From assembly GCA_029688905.1 (NCBI GenBank), contig JARULB010000001.1, forward strand, positions 496,001 to 560,000: 64,000 nt of DNA, given 5' to 3'. Below are positions 39,367 to 49,121 of the stretch, piece after piece. Made by a program: the position numbers and the translations under genes. Below the pieces are notes generated by a model. That model made no database searches, had not been told where the DNA came from, and saw only the letters and a list, made by a program, of their open reading frames with translations. Source of the stretch: Balneolales bacterium ANBcel1. GTDB taxonomy: Bacteria > Bacteroidota > Rhodothermia > Balneolales > Natronogracilivirgulaceae. Position 1 is the first letter of the stretch; every line of letters starts with the position of its first letter.

Positions 39367-39872
39367 AACTGGCTGCGGGCTACCGATCAGCGTTTCGGTG
39401 TTCCGGAAAAGGAGCTGCGTTTCCTATGACCGACCAGCGCTTTCGTCCAGATACGAACAGGGAAAACCTCCGTCAATTTTATGAAGAACAAAAAGAAATT
39501 AGTTATTATCAGTATCAAACCGTAACTACCCACGTGGTGACGTTCGACAGCCGGGATCGCGCCGAAGAGCAACTGAAGCGATACCGTGACGGGACTGATT
39601 TTCACAATCTGGCCCCGGAAATGCTGGTCCGGGTGTACTATCGAGATGAAGATGGAGTCATCCGAACCCGACACAGCCTCGAAGAGCTGCCGCTGGGAGA
39701 AATCGCAATACAACTTGACACGGATGAAATCGCCGGCCCGCTATCCTACCAGCATTCGCAACAGGGAACCCGATACGCGCTTGTCAAGTGCGTCCGGATC
39801 CGGGAGGAGAAACAACTCTCCTTTGACATCTCTGTTCCCGGAGGCGGCGTCAATGAACAAACTGGATTATGA
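39367..39872 (+). pseudogene. C-terminal remnant of a parvulin-type isomerase
   Basis: The open frame at 39426-39872 (148 residues) matches the last quarter of the parvulin lipoprotein at 15346-17115: LRQFYEEQKE with ISFYEEVKD, VRVYYRDEDGVIRTRH with VRVFYRDRDGNTHVRN, and EEKQLSFD with PEKQLSFD. Upstream, NWLRATDQRF in another frame (39367-39429) resembles the intact gene's NWVIRNEILI, so a frameshift near 39425 is likely. The N-terminal signal, the main PpiC domain and the end after SFD are missing. The stop overlaps the next gene's start (ATGA). It is therefore either a decaying gene or a short coupled leader. Confidence 0.65.
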
Positions 39873-42460
39873 GTGTTTTTCGACTAATTGCTGTAAACCT
39901 GCTGCTGATATCGGCATGCGTTCTCTGTTTTGAAATAATCGCTACACGCATCTCTTCGGTCATTTTCGTGAATGACTACGCGTTTATGATCCTCTCGCTG
40001 TCTGTTTTGGGTCTGGGCGCCGGGGGGATTTTCTCCTATTACTTTTTGGGGGATGAAGCGTCCGAAGCAAAAGCCGGTACCACACCGGAAGGCCGAAGCC
40101 GGTCAAAGGCAGAGAAAGGGGGGCGACGGGAGTCGAAAAAGCATAGACGGGATGCACAGCGGAACAGCGGGGATGCCACTGCCGGCAGCGGGGGGCAGCC
40201 CACATCTTCGGGAAGAGATTCCGGGGGAGACTCCGAAACCCCGTTTATCACCGATCTGGCCCTCAAAACCGTCAGGCGAACCATCCCCGTCACCCTGATA
40301 CTGCTTTCGGCCACCCTGCTGATCTTTCTGCTGGCGGTGACAACCAGTCCGGTCATCGAGAATCCGTTTTTCTTCCTGTTTCTGCTCATTCTCCCGTTTT
40401 TTCTGGCGGGCATTTTCTATTCGCTGATATTCCGGCACTTCGCCCGGCACAGCTTCCGGATTTACGCCGCGGACCTGGTGGGCGCCGCTTCCGGAGCGCT
40501 GCTCGCCATTGCCGCCATTTCGTATTTTACTCCACTGAATGCCGTACTTTTTATCGCTGTCGTTATCGGTTTGTCGGCCGTCAGCTTCCTGGCGCTGAAC
40601 ACTTCCCGTGGACGCATTCTGGTACCGGCCGTGGTACTGGGCCTGCTGACGCTGGGCCTCCTTCTCAACGGCTCGCGGCAGTTCCTGGGCGAAATCCCGA
40701 TCGGCAACTTCCCGGAAAAGGATTTCCACCATGTCTATTCCGATCCGGGTATTCGGTCAGAAATCATCACGAGCAGATGGAGCATTACCGGGCGTTCCGA
40801 CCTGGTGCGCCACAGCCATCAGGATATGGTCCGCCATCTGTTTGTGGATGGAGCGGCCGGCAGCCAGATGTACCGCTTTGACGGCAACCCGCAAAACCCG
40901 GACATGACCTTGCAGAATCTGCTCCTGGGTTTCTCCAGTACGATACCGCTGGTTTTTCTGGAAGAAGATGAACGTGAAACGATGCTGGTTATCGGTCCGG
41001 GTGGCGGGAAGGAAGTTCTGGCCGGACTCATTTCCGGGGTAGGGCACATCACAGGTGTGGAAATCAATCCCGATTTTGTCCGGATTGTCGAGGAGGAAAG
41101 TGATTTTACCGGTGGATTGTACACCGATTTCCCCAATGTGGATATCCTGATTGGCGAAGGGCGCCAGTACGTCAAGCAGCGCAACAACAGCTACGACATC
41201 ATCAAGATGGTCCTCCCATCCACCCAGCAGGTTCAGCATATCGAGAATTATGCCCTCAGCGAGAACTACCTGCTCACGGTGGAAGCTCTGGAAGACTACC
41301 TCCGGATTCTTAGTCCGGAGGGCAGGTTGATTTTTACGGTTTACAACGAGTGGGAGCTCAAGCGATTGATTCTCACCGCGGTCAAGGCGTTCGAAGCCCG
41401 TGGCATTTCGCCGCAAAGCGTGCCTTCCCATTTCAAGGTCCTGGACGATCCGTTCGCCCCCACCATCGTAATAAAAAAAGAGGCGTACCGGCCGGATGAA
41501 ATCAGCCAGCGCCTGGATATCATCGAACAGATACCCGACGGTTTCCCCCGGGTCACCTACTTGCCCTACCGGTGGGACATGCAGGAAGCCACTCCGGTCA
41601 ATCGTTTTCTCGACCATATCCGAAACGGGGTGTATCCCTTGCCTGAGCTGATTGATTTGCAGCCTTTTGATGTCTCACCGGTCTATGACAACAGCCCCTT
41701 CTTCTATAAAATAGAGAGGGGTATACCGGATACCTTCCGGCAGCTGCTGCTCGCGATTCTGGCTGTAAATCTGCTGGTTATCGGGATTCCCTACGTGATG
41801 ATCCGTAAATCGCGAAGTAAAAAAGAGAGAGCGCACCCGGTTCGATCCGATGTCAGAATGCCGGTCTGGATTTTCACCTGCCTGGGGCTGGGCTTCATGA
41901 TGATCGAAATATCGCTATTTCAAAAAATGGTCCTCTATCTGGGTACCCCGACGGTCTCACTGTCCGTTCTGCTCAGTTCGCTGCTGGTAGGCATGGGTAT
42001 CGGCAGCTACTTTGGCGGACGCATTCTCCCCGGCAACCATCATCAGCGGCTTCTGCTGGCAACCGGGCTGATTGTGCTGGCCGGTTTTCCGGCAATTTAT
42101 TTCTACCCGTGGCTGTTGAACCAGATGCTGGTACTGGACCTGGTCTGGCGCGCCGTCACCACCTTCTTCCTTTTGCTGCCCCTGGGACTTTTACTCGGCG
42201 TACCGTTTCCCACCTCCATACGGATGGTCAAGGACAGCAACATCGACTCCATCATTCCCTGGATGTACGGCATCAACGGTACCATGTCGGTTCTGGGATC
42301 GGTACTGGCCGTTGTTTTGTCGATGCTGTTCGGTTTCACACAGGCATTCATGATCGGGCTGCTGTGCTATGCGGCCATTGCCCTGTCCATGCTTCCGCGA
42401 ATAGCCAGCAAGCCGTTACCATCGTCATCCGGGAACACAAAAACGGCACCTGCCGGCTGA
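39869..42460 (+). CDS. Membrane spermidine-synthase-like protein with hydrophilic insert
   Basis: 863 residues. Two N-terminal membrane segments (LLLISACVLCFEIIATRI, FMILSLSVLGLGAGGIFSYY) are followed by a charged low-complexity stretch at about 55-115 rich in K, R, G and S. Further membrane helices (about 130-270) precede a Rossmann SAM-binding/spermidine-synthase domain (MLVIGPGGGKEVLAG, GVEINPDFVRIVEEE, NVDILIGEGRQYV). Six or so further helices form the C-terminus. Proteins of this layout are known from many bacteria but lack an assigned substrate. SAM-dependent aminopropyl or methyl transfer to a membrane-associated substrate is possible. It starts inside the stop codon of the parvulin-like remnant and has no functional tie to xylan. 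Confidence 0.75.
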   Translation: MSVFRLIAVNLLLISACVLCFEIIATRISSVIFVNDYAFMILSLSVLGLGAGGIFSYYFLGDEASEAKAGTTPEGRSRSKAEKGGRRESKKHRRDAQRNSGDATAGSGGQPTSSGRDSGGDSETPFITDLALKTVRRTIPVTLILLSATLLIFLLAVTTSPVIENPFFFLFLLILPFFLAGIFYSLIFRHFARHSFRIYAADLVGAASGALLAIAAISYFTPLNAVLFIAVVIGLSAVSFLALNTSRGRILVPAVVLGLLTLGLLLNGSRQFLGEIPIGNFPEKDFHHVYSDPGIRSEIITSRWSITGRSDLVRHSHQDMVRHLFVDGAAGSQMYRFDGNPQNPDMTLQNLLLGFSSTIPLVFLEEDERETMLVIGPGGGKEVLAGLISGVGHITGVEINPDFVRIVEEESDFTGGLYTDFPNVDILIGEGRQYVKQRNNSYDIIKMVLPSTQQVQHIENYALSENYLLTVEALEDYLRILSPEGRLIFTVYNEWELKRLILTAVKAFEARGISPQSVPSHFKVLDDPFAPTIVIKKEAYRPDEISQRLDIIEQIPDGFPRVTYLPYRWDMQEATPVNRFLDHIRNGVYPLPELIDLQPFDVSPVYDNSPFFYKIERGIPDTFRQLLLAILAVNLLVIGIPYVMIRKSRSKKERAHPVRSDVRMPVWIFTCLGLGFMMIEISLFQKMVLYLGTPTVSLSVLLSSLLVGMGIGSYFGGRILPGNHHQRLLLATGLIVLAGFPAIYFYPWLLNQMLVLDLVWRAVTTFFLLLPLGLLLGVPFPTSIRMVKDSNIDSIIPWMYGINGTMSVLGSVLAVVLSMLFGFTQAFMIGLLCYAAIALSMLPRIASKPLPSSSGNTKTAPAG

Positions 42461-42546
42461 AAAATAGCGAAAATCCCGGATTTTAAGCCTCAAATATTTT
42501 ATCATGAAGCAACACAACCAATCAGAAAAAAAGAACGGGAGTACTT

Positions 42547-45114
42547 ATGGATCCATCCATTATAAAAGCGCTTTGCATTTTTTTAACAACCGGAGTTTTT
42601 ACCATGGGTAACATAAACGATGCGAGGTCACAAGACCTCAAAGTAAACGAGCTGGACTATTTCGAAGCTCAGGGTGTTAATGTGATGGTTTTCAGCAATG
42701 CCCCCGGCGGCATGTTTTTCGATGCCAAAACCAGCGGTGTTGAAATCATCCATCACGGAATACGAACCGCCACCAACGGCGATGTGCGCATGCTCCATAC
42801 ACCCGGACAATGGGATGGTATGGGCGAGCTCGTCGACCGCACCATCAACAAGGAAGAAAACTGGATTGAAGCCGAACTGAAATATCCGGAGCATGACTTT
42901 TCTTACCGCGTTCGTGGTGTATCGGATGGAAACGGAGTGACTGTCACCGTGCACCTGGATGAAAAGCTCCCGGAATCACTCGTCGGACATGCCGGTTTCA
43001 ATATGGAATTTCTGCCGGCTTCGTATTTCGGACGCAACTGGATGATGGACGACAAAACCGGCCTTTTTCCGCGACATCCCAGCGGCCTTATGCACGAGCG
43101 TGAGGATGGATTGAGAGAACCCAAACCCATCACCCGGGGAAGCACCTTTGTGCTGGCACCGGAAGACCCCGAGCTACGGGTAACCATACGTGAAGCCACC
43201 GGTGAAAACGAATTGATGCTGTTTGACGGCCGGAATCTGGCACAAAATGGCTGGTACGTTGTGCGCAGCATGATTCCCGAAGGCAAATCGGGTCAGGTGA
43301 TCGAATGGCATCTGGAAATTAACGCGCTTCCTGACTGGATTCGCGATCCGGTCATTACCCATTCACAGGTGGGCTACCATCCCGATCAGGAAAAAAAGGC
43401 CATCATTGAGCTGGACAAAAACGACACCCCCGAATCGACGGCCCGCCTGGTACGCATCAACTCCGACGGCTCCACAACCGATGCGCTTGTAGCCGGTGTT
43501 GAAAAATGGGGACAGTATCTGCGCTATAACTACGTAACTTTCGATTTCACAGAGATAACCGAGCCCGGAATCTACAAGGTGCACTATGGCGATCAAAAAA
43601 CGAAGGCTTTCCGGATTGACCCTGCCGTGCACGAAGACACCTGGCATCTGACGCTCGATGTCTTTTTCCCGGTCCAGATGGATCATGTCAAAGTCAGGGA
43701 AGCCTATCGCGTCTGGCACGGAGCATCTCACCTTGATGACGCCATCCAGGCTCCGCCCCATTATGAGCATTTCGACCTGTATCGCCACGAAGAGACCGAT
43801 ACCGATTTCGAGACCTTTGAACACATTCCGGGTCTGAACTACGGCGGATGGTACGATGCCGGTGACTACGACATTCGTACGCAGTCACAATATGGCACGG
43901 TACAACGACTGGTCCATGCCTGGGAAGATTTTGATATCTACCGGGACAACACCACGGTCAGCCAGGAAAAGAAGTATGTGGAGATCCACCGGCCGGATGG
44001 GCATAACGACATCATCCAACAGATCGAACATGGCACGCTTGGCCTGATAGCCCAGCATCGGGCTGTCGGACACGCGATTCCGGGAATTGTGGCCGGCCAT
44101 CTTTACCAGTACACTCATCTGGGTGATGGCATTACCAAAACCAACAACATGATTTACGACCCCTCGATGGATCCGTTTGCTGACGAGCGCCATCCGGGTG
44201 ACATGTACAAGCCCTCAACGGTAGCACCAGCCCCGGATGAGCGGGTGATGGAAAACGACGGAATCCGAAGCGGACACTTCGACAGCCGCTGGGCGTTTAC
44301 AACCAATACTTCGGCTCTGAACTACGGTTCCGCCGCCGCACTCGCCGCTGCCAGCCGCGCTCTTCGCGGATATAATGACGAGCTGGCTGAAGAGTGCCTG
44401 GAAACCGCTTTGAATGTGTGGGAGTACGAGCAGGGCCGTGAGCCCAACCTCTTCCGCCATGGCAATACTACCGGCGGCCGATACGAAAATGAAAAGCTAA
44501 AAACGGCCGTAGAGCTGCTTATTACCACCGGTGAAGAGCGGTTTGCCGAAAAGATCCGCGAGCTGCTCCCGGATATTGAAGACCGTTTCGGTTCCAACAT
44601 CCCCATGCTGATGGCCGCCATGCCCCACATGGATGACGCATATGTTGAAAAGATGAGGGAACTTGCCATCGAGTTTCGCGAGAACTACCGGGCCTTCGAA
44701 GAGGACAACCCGTTTGGTGTGCCGATCACCCGCGGCGGATGGGCCGGCTCCGGTACCGTGATGAGTTTCGGGATCAATAATTATCTGCTGCACAAGGCAT
44801 TCCCGGATATCATCGAGGAAGAACTCGTATATCGCGCACTCAATTTCATTTTCGGAACGCACCCCGGCTCCAACTACTCGTTTGTATCGGCGGTCGGTGC
44901 CGATTCCCAGCTGATCGCTTACGGCATGAACCGGGCCGACTTCTCGTTCATTCCGGGTGGAATCGTGCCGGGTGTTCTGGTGCTTCCTCCCGATTTCCCG
45001 GAAAACAAGGACGACTGGCCGTTCTTCTGGGGACAGAACGAGTACGTGATCCCGATGGGCTCCTCGTACATCTACCTGGTCCACGCGGCCAATGATTTGC
45101 TGAACAACCGCTGA
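42547..45114 (+). CDS. GH9 glycosidase (endoglucanase-type), exported
   Basis: 855 residues. The start at 42547 has GGGAG 8 nt upstream and begins a signal-like segment (IIKALCIFLTTGVFTMG); an ATG at 42604 also has GGAG but would lose it. An unusual N-terminal beta domain (about 30-265) comes before the cellulase Ig-like domain (HSQVGYHPDQEKKAIIELDK, about 275-355) and the GH9 (alpha/alpha)6 barrel. Catalytic residues are present: D437 and D440 in YDAGDYD, and E832 in GQNEYVI near the end. It should cleave beta-1,4-glucan or mixed-linkage glucan accompanying xylan in plant walls. An AAGCGCTT site overlaps codons 7-9. A terminator-like hairpin follows at 45174-45215. Confidence 0.85.
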   Translation: MDPSIIKALCIFLTTGVFTMGNINDARSQDLKVNELDYFEAQGVNVMVFSNAPGGMFFDAKTSGVEIIHHGIRTATNGDVRMLHTPGQWDGMGELVDRTINKEENWIEAELKYPEHDFSYRVRGVSDGNGVTVTVHLDEKLPESLVGHAGFNMEFLPASYFGRNWMMDDKTGLFPRHPSGLMHEREDGLREPKPITRGSTFVLAPEDPELRVTIREATGENELMLFDGRNLAQNGWYVVRSMIPEGKSGQVIEWHLEINALPDWIRDPVITHSQVGYHPDQEKKAIIELDKNDTPESTARLVRINSDGSTTDALVAGVEKWGQYLRYNYVTFDFTEITEPGIYKVHYGDQKTKAFRIDPAVHEDTWHLTLDVFFPVQMDHVKVREAYRVWHGASHLDDAIQAPPHYEHFDLYRHEETDTDFETFEHIPGLNYGGWYDAGDYDIRTQSQYGTVQRLVHAWEDFDIYRDNTTVSQEKKYVEIHRPDGHNDIIQQIEHGTLGLIAQHRAVGHAIPGIVAGHLYQYTHLGDGITKTNNMIYDPSMDPFADERHPGDMYKPSTVAPAPDERVMENDGIRSGHFDSRWAFTTNTSALNYGSAAALAAASRALRGYNDELAEECLETALNVWEYEQGREPNLFRHGNTTGGRYENEKLKTAVELLITTGEERFAEKIRELLPDIEDRFGSNIPMLMAAMPHMDDAYVEKMRELAIEFRENYRAFEEDNPFGVPITRGGWAGSGTVMSFGINNYLLHKAFPDIIEEELVYRALNFIFGTHPGSNYSFVSAVGADSQLIAYGMNRADFSFIPGGIVPGVLVLPPDFPENKDDWPFFWGQNEYVIPMGSSYIYLVHAANDLLNNR
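42566..42573. promoter_or_regulatory. AAGCGCTT palindrome at the GH9 start
   Basis: It lies 19 bp inside the coding region from 42547, or 31 bp before the alternative ATG at 42604. It may block transcription or translation start if bound. Confidence 0.35.
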
Positions 45115-45173
45115 TCGTTTGGGCGGCTCGGATGAGCGGCACAAATGTGGTGCCTTCAGCACATAACCAAGTC

Positions 45174-45215
45174 AACCGGATTCACGGGACACCCCCTGTG
45201 GATCCGGTTTTTTTT
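45174..45215 (+). terminator. Intrinsic terminator between GH9 and GH3
   Basis: Arms AACCGGAT and ATCCGGTT, with further CAC/GTG pairing inside, followed by eight T. It ends GH9 transcription and lies in the 5' extension of the GH3 frame, supporting the later GH3 start. Confidence 0.85.
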
Positions 45216-45249
45216 AATCCGAATGTACAATCAAAACAGCATCTGTCAC

Positions 45250-47598
45250 ATGCAGAACAACCGACGATCCGCCCGCTCCCTTTTTCTGTTTCTCCTCCTT
45301 CCCTTTATTATCTCCGCCACCTCCGGCGATGTGGATTACCGGGATGCCTCCCTGCCCCCGGAAGTGCGCACGGAAGCTCTTCTGGAGCTTATGACGCTTG
45401 AGGAGAAAGTCGCCCAGGTTCAGACGATATGGGCCCAAAGGGAGCGCATGGCCGATGCCAACGGCGATTTCCATCCCGACTCTTTCGATGTCCATTTCCC
45501 CCACAGTGTCGGACAACTCGCCCGGCCCAGCGAAAATCCGTTTGCGCACACCCGGCCCCATCTCGGTGTCCGGGAAACCGTTGAGTGGATCAACGATGTC
45601 CAGCGCCACGCGATGGAAAATACCCGCCTCGGTATCCCGATACTGATGCACGAGGAGTCGCTTCACGGCCTGATGGCCATAGACGCGACCAGTTTCCCAC
45701 AGGCCATCGCGCTGGCGGGCACCTGGGACCGTGAGCTGGTGGAAGAGGTATACCGCATTGCCGCCAGTGAAATCCGGGCGCGTGGCGCCAACCTGGCCCT
45801 CACTCCCGTGCTGGATGTGGCCCGCGACGCGCGCTGGGGCCGTGTCGAGGAGACCTACGGAGAGGATCCCTACCTTGCCGCCGAAATGGGCCTCGCCGCC
45901 GTATTCGGATTTCAGGGCCGTGAAGAGCGCATTCCGGACGACCGGGTGGCATCGGTGGTCAAGCACTTTGCCGCCCATGGCCAGCCCGAGAGCGGCATCA
46001 ACGCGGGACCGATTAATATTTCGAAACGGGAGCTTCGTGAAATCCACATGGAACCGTTCCGGGTCGCGATCCAGAAGGGCCGGGTGCGCGGGGTGATGCC
46101 GGCTTATCACGAAATCGACGGTGTTCCCACCCATGGCGACATCCACCTTATGCAGAACATTCTGCGCGATGAGTGGGGGTTTGAGGGCGTCACGGTTGCC
46201 GACTACGGCGCCATCATGCAGATGCATACCATGCACCGCGTAGCCAATGACCGGGAAGAGGCCGCTCTTATGGCGATGAAAGCCGGTGTCGACAGTGAAA
46301 TGCCCGATCGGCAGACCTATCACCTGCTAACCGGCCTTGTAAAAGACGGACGGCTGGATGAGTCCCTGATCGACCGGTCGGTGCGCCGCATCCTCCATCT
46401 GAAATTTGAGCTCGGCCTGTTTGAAGACCCTTATGCCGATGTGGATAAAGCGCTGGAAATCACCGGACATCCCGATCACATCGCGTTCGCGCGCGAAGTA
46501 GCCGAACAAAGCATGGTGCTGCTGCAAAACAGAAACGATCTGGCTCCGCTTTCAGTGTCGGATTATCCCACGATTGCCGTGATCGGCCCGAATGCCGCTG
46601 ATACCCTGCTCGGCTCATACAGCGGTGTTCCGAAGACCTATTACACGGTGCTCGACGGTATCACATCGTATGTCGGTGACCATGCAAATGTGGTCTATGC
46701 GCAGGGACCCATAATCACCAAACCCGGACACCGGGAAGACAACGAAGTATTTCCGCCGGATCCCGAAAACGACCGGAAACGGCTCGCCGAGGCGATCTCA
46801 GTCGCTGAGAAGGCAGACCTTGTTATCCTCGCGATCGGTGGCAACGAGCTGACGGGACGCGAAGCCTGGGCGGCGCATCATCCCGGAGACCGCCCGGATC
46901 TCACACTGCTCGGGTTGCAGGAAGACCTTGTCGACGCTGTCGGCGAGATGGGCGTTCCTTCCGTCGCGTTGATTTTCGGTGCACGGCCGTTGGATCTCGG
47001 CAATGTCGCCGAAAAGATCGATGTAGTATTTCAAAACTGGTATCTGGGACAGGAAACCGGCCATGCCGTCGCCAACGTGCTGTTTGGTGAGGTTTCGCCC
47101 TCCGCCAAACTTCCGATCAGCTTCCCGCGAACCGCCGGACACATCCCGGCATACTACAATTACAAGCCCTCGGCACGGCGGGTCTACCTCTTTGATGATG
47201 TAACCCCGCGATATCATTTCGGATACGGCCTCAGCTATACCACCTTCGAATATGGAAAGCCGGTGTTATCGGACACGCTGCTGGCCGACGGCGGTGAAGT
47301 CACCCTCACCATAGACGTAACCAATACCGGTGAGCGCAGCGGTGCGGAAATCGTGCAATTGTACATCAATCAGCAATACCGGTCTGTGACCCGGCCGGTC
47401 AAAGAACTCAGGGGCTTCGACAAAGTGTACCTTGAACCGGGCGAAACAGCCGAGGTCTCCTTCACCATCACACCGGAGATGTTCAAATTCTGGAATATCG
47501 ACATGGAGTTTACCACCGAACCCGGCATGGTAAATGTGATGGTCGGTTCCTCCAGCCGGAATGAAGACCTGCAGGTCACGGAAATGTACCTGCAGTAA
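45250..47598 (+). CDS. GH3 beta-xylosidase/glucosidase, exported (copy B)
   Basis: 782 residues from the ATG at 45250, chosen because it begins the signal peptide (RRSARSLFLFLLLPFIISA); the open frame reaches back to 45145 through the terminator. The barrel begins at LMTLEEKVAQVQTIW and the nucleophile is D318 in VTVADYGAIMQM. The alpha/beta-sandwich (IAVIGPNAADTLLGSY) and FnIII-like domain (SFTITPEMFKFWNID) are complete. It is paralogous to the cytoplasmic GH3 at 30301-32616, for example AIGGNELTGREAW here and AIGGNEQTSRESW there. It should release terminal sugars in the periplasm. No Shine-Dalgarno is evident. Confidence 0.87.
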   Translation: MQNNRRSARSLFLFLLLPFIISATSGDVDYRDASLPPEVRTEALLELMTLEEKVAQVQTIWAQRERMADANGDFHPDSFDVHFPHSVGQLARPSENPFAHTRPHLGVRETVEWINDVQRHAMENTRLGIPILMHEESLHGLMAIDATSFPQAIALAGTWDRELVEEVYRIAASEIRARGANLALTPVLDVARDARWGRVEETYGEDPYLAAEMGLAAVFGFQGREERIPDDRVASVVKHFAAHGQPESGINAGPINISKRELREIHMEPFRVAIQKGRVRGVMPAYHEIDGVPTHGDIHLMQNILRDEWGFEGVTVADYGAIMQMHTMHRVANDREEAALMAMKAGVDSEMPDRQTYHLLTGLVKDGRLDESLIDRSVRRILHLKFELGLFEDPYADVDKALEITGHPDHIAFAREVAEQSMVLLQNRNDLAPLSVSDYPTIAVIGPNAADTLLGSYSGVPKTYYTVLDGITSYVGDHANVVYAQGPIITKPGHREDNEVFPPDPENDRKRLAEAISVAEKADLVILAIGGNELTGREAWAAHHPGDRPDLTLLGLQEDLVDAVGEMGVPSVALIFGARPLDLGNVAEKIDVVFQNWYLGQETGHAVANVLFGEVSPSAKLPISFPRTAGHIPAYYNYKPSARRVYLFDDVTPRYHFGYGLSYTTFEYGKPVLSDTLLADGGEVTLTIDVTNTGERSGAEIVQLYINQQYRSVTRPVKELRGFDKVYLEPGETAEVSFTITPEMFKFWNIDMEFTTEPGMVNVMVGSSSRNEDLQVTEMYLQ

Positions 47599-47706
47599 AT
47601 ATTACCCTTACCCCGGCGAAAACCCGACGGTAGATGTGGAGCTATGTTGCAGTTGTGAAGCTGTGCTGTGGATACCCGGACGAACGACTGCGAATTCCAT
47701 CAAACC

Positions 47707-47746
47707 AAAAAGGGACGTGCTCCGAATCCCGAAACACGTCCCTTTT
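47707..47746. terminator. Bidirectional intrinsic terminator between GH3 and GH10
   Basis: Arms AAAAGGGACGTG and CACGTCCCTTTT around a 15-nt loop, between convergent genes. A second small hairpin (TTTAGAC/GTCTAAA) follows at about 47749-47772. Confidence 0.85.
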
Positions 47747-47804
47747 CATTTAGACCCATTGCTGCCGTCTAAAGGGGGTCAGCCTAAAGAGGTCAGATAC
47801 CCGA

Positions 47805-48989
47805 TTATCGGGTTCGCTCCGCTCCCAGCTCGTATACAGCTTGAAAAGCGGGTTTTGCCTGGTTGTCACGGTCAAAAAGCACAGGATGGTTGACCCGTTC
47901 GTAGGGCAGATAATTAAGCCAGTGGCTGTGATCCATGTGGCCCCAGAAGGTGACGCGTGTAATGACATCACTGTGATCCAGATAAACTTCGAACAATTCC
48001 CGGTAGCGCTGCGCCTGTTCTTCCGCCACTTCCTGCGGAAGTCCGTCCACATACGGATCCGGATTTTCGCTACGCGGCGAGGGTAGCACGGTAATATCCA
48101 GCTCTGTAACCGCGACATCAATACCAAGTTCGGCGAAATCGATAATCGTCTGCCTCACGTCCTCCAGATCCGGGAAGTCCAGCAGGTTCAGGTGGCTTTG
48201 TGAACCGATACCGTGAACCGGTGCTCCGCTATCCATGACATACTGAACCAGGTCGATGGCGCCCTGACGCTTCACGGGATTGGTCTCCATATTGTAGTCA
48301 TTGTAGAAGAGCCGTGCCTCGGGATCCGCTTCATGGGCAAATCTAAAGGCTTTGACCAGGTACTCCTCCCCGATGATCTCATACCATCTGGATTCACGCA
48401 GGGTTCCGTCTTCACTCACCGCCTCGTTAACCACATCCCATGAATGTACGCGTCCGGCGTAACGGCCGGCTACCGTGTGGATGTGATCGCGCATCCGCTC
48501 GATTAACGCATCGCGGCTGATAGGGTCACCGTTTTCATCTTCAAACACCCAGTTGGGAGTCTGGCTGTGCCAGACCAGGGTGTGGCCCGTGATGTGCATG
48601 CCGGCGGCTTCGGCCAGGTCCACCAGGCGATCGGCGGCATCAAAATCATAGACCCCCGGTTCGGGATGGATCTCCTCCCATTTCATAACATTTTCAGCGG
48701 TCACCTGGTTGAAGTGATGCACACCCAGTTCCAGGCCTTCATGTTGAGGAATGATTTGTCCTTCAATAAAATAGCCGCGCCGAGCCTTGCGGACGGTATC
48801 TGTCGGTATCTCGCCGCCATCGGCGTAAATCTGCGCGCGATTCAGAATGGTTCCGAGGAGAAACGCATCTTCATAGACTTCATACAAGGGCGGATCCAGT
48901 ACAAGATCTGCGTTGCCGGTTTGTTCTGTTTGGCATGCTGTTGCCAGAAATAATGAGAGGGCTAAAAATGGTAATAGTTGTTTGTGCAT
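47805..48989 (-). CDS. GH10 endo-xylanase lipoprotein (copy B)
   Basis: 394 residues from the ATG at 48989, which begins a lipoprotein signal (KQLLPFLALSLFLATAC). The open frame extends upstream to 49076 but runs through a terminator. Acid/base is E189 in WDVVNEAV and nucleophile E296 in VTELDI. Compared with copy A (27581-28723) it has a roughly 25-residue insertion near residue 60 (GGEIPTDTVRKARRGYFIEG). It probably trims xylo-oligosaccharides at a membrane surface. The stronger terminator before it (49034-49064) suggests it depends on read-through or its own weak promoter. Confidence 0.92.
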   Translation of the reverse strand: MHKQLLPFLALSLFLATACQTEQTGNADLVLDPPLYEVYEDAFLLGTILNRAQIYADGGEIPTDTVRKARRGYFIEGQIIPQHEGLELGVHHFNQVTAENVMKWEEIHPEPGVYDFDAADRLVDLAEAAGMHITGHTLVWHSQTPNWVFEDENGDPISRDALIERMRDHIHTVAGRYAGRVHSWDVVNEAVSEDGTLRESRWYEIIGEEYLVKAFRFAHEADPEARLFYNDYNMETNPVKRQGAIDLVQYVMDSGAPVHGIGSQSHLNLLDFPDLEDVRQTIIDFAELGIDVAVTELDITVLPSPRSENPDPYVDGLPQEVAEEQAQRYRELFEVYLDHSDVITRVTFWGHMDHSHWLNYLPYERVNHPVLFDRDNQAKPAFQAVYELGAERTR

Positions 48990-49033
48990 ATATCTGTACC
49001 TGTTTTTATAATTAGAGCCTCCAAGGGCCTTGT

Positions 49034-49064
49034 AAAAAAAGCCCGACAGCCATGGCTGCCGGGC
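49034..49064 (-). terminator. Intrinsic terminator after the T9SS GH10
   Basis: Minus strand: arms GCCCGGCAGC and GCTGTCGGGC around CATG, followed by seven T. It is 58 bp past the GH10 stop. Confidence 0.85.
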
Positions 49065-49121
49065 CGAATGTAACATTCCAATGATTTTTTCAGGTGTTCG
49101 AAAACACGTCGATACCTGGTT

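Noticed and set aside
45145-45249. Extended N-terminus of the second GH3
   Set aside because: It would be translated through the terminator hairpin at 45174-45215; the signal peptide begins at 45250.
48990-49076. Extended N-terminus of GH10 lipoprotein B
   Set aside because: It crosses the terminator at 49034-49064 and would bury the lipoprotein signal.
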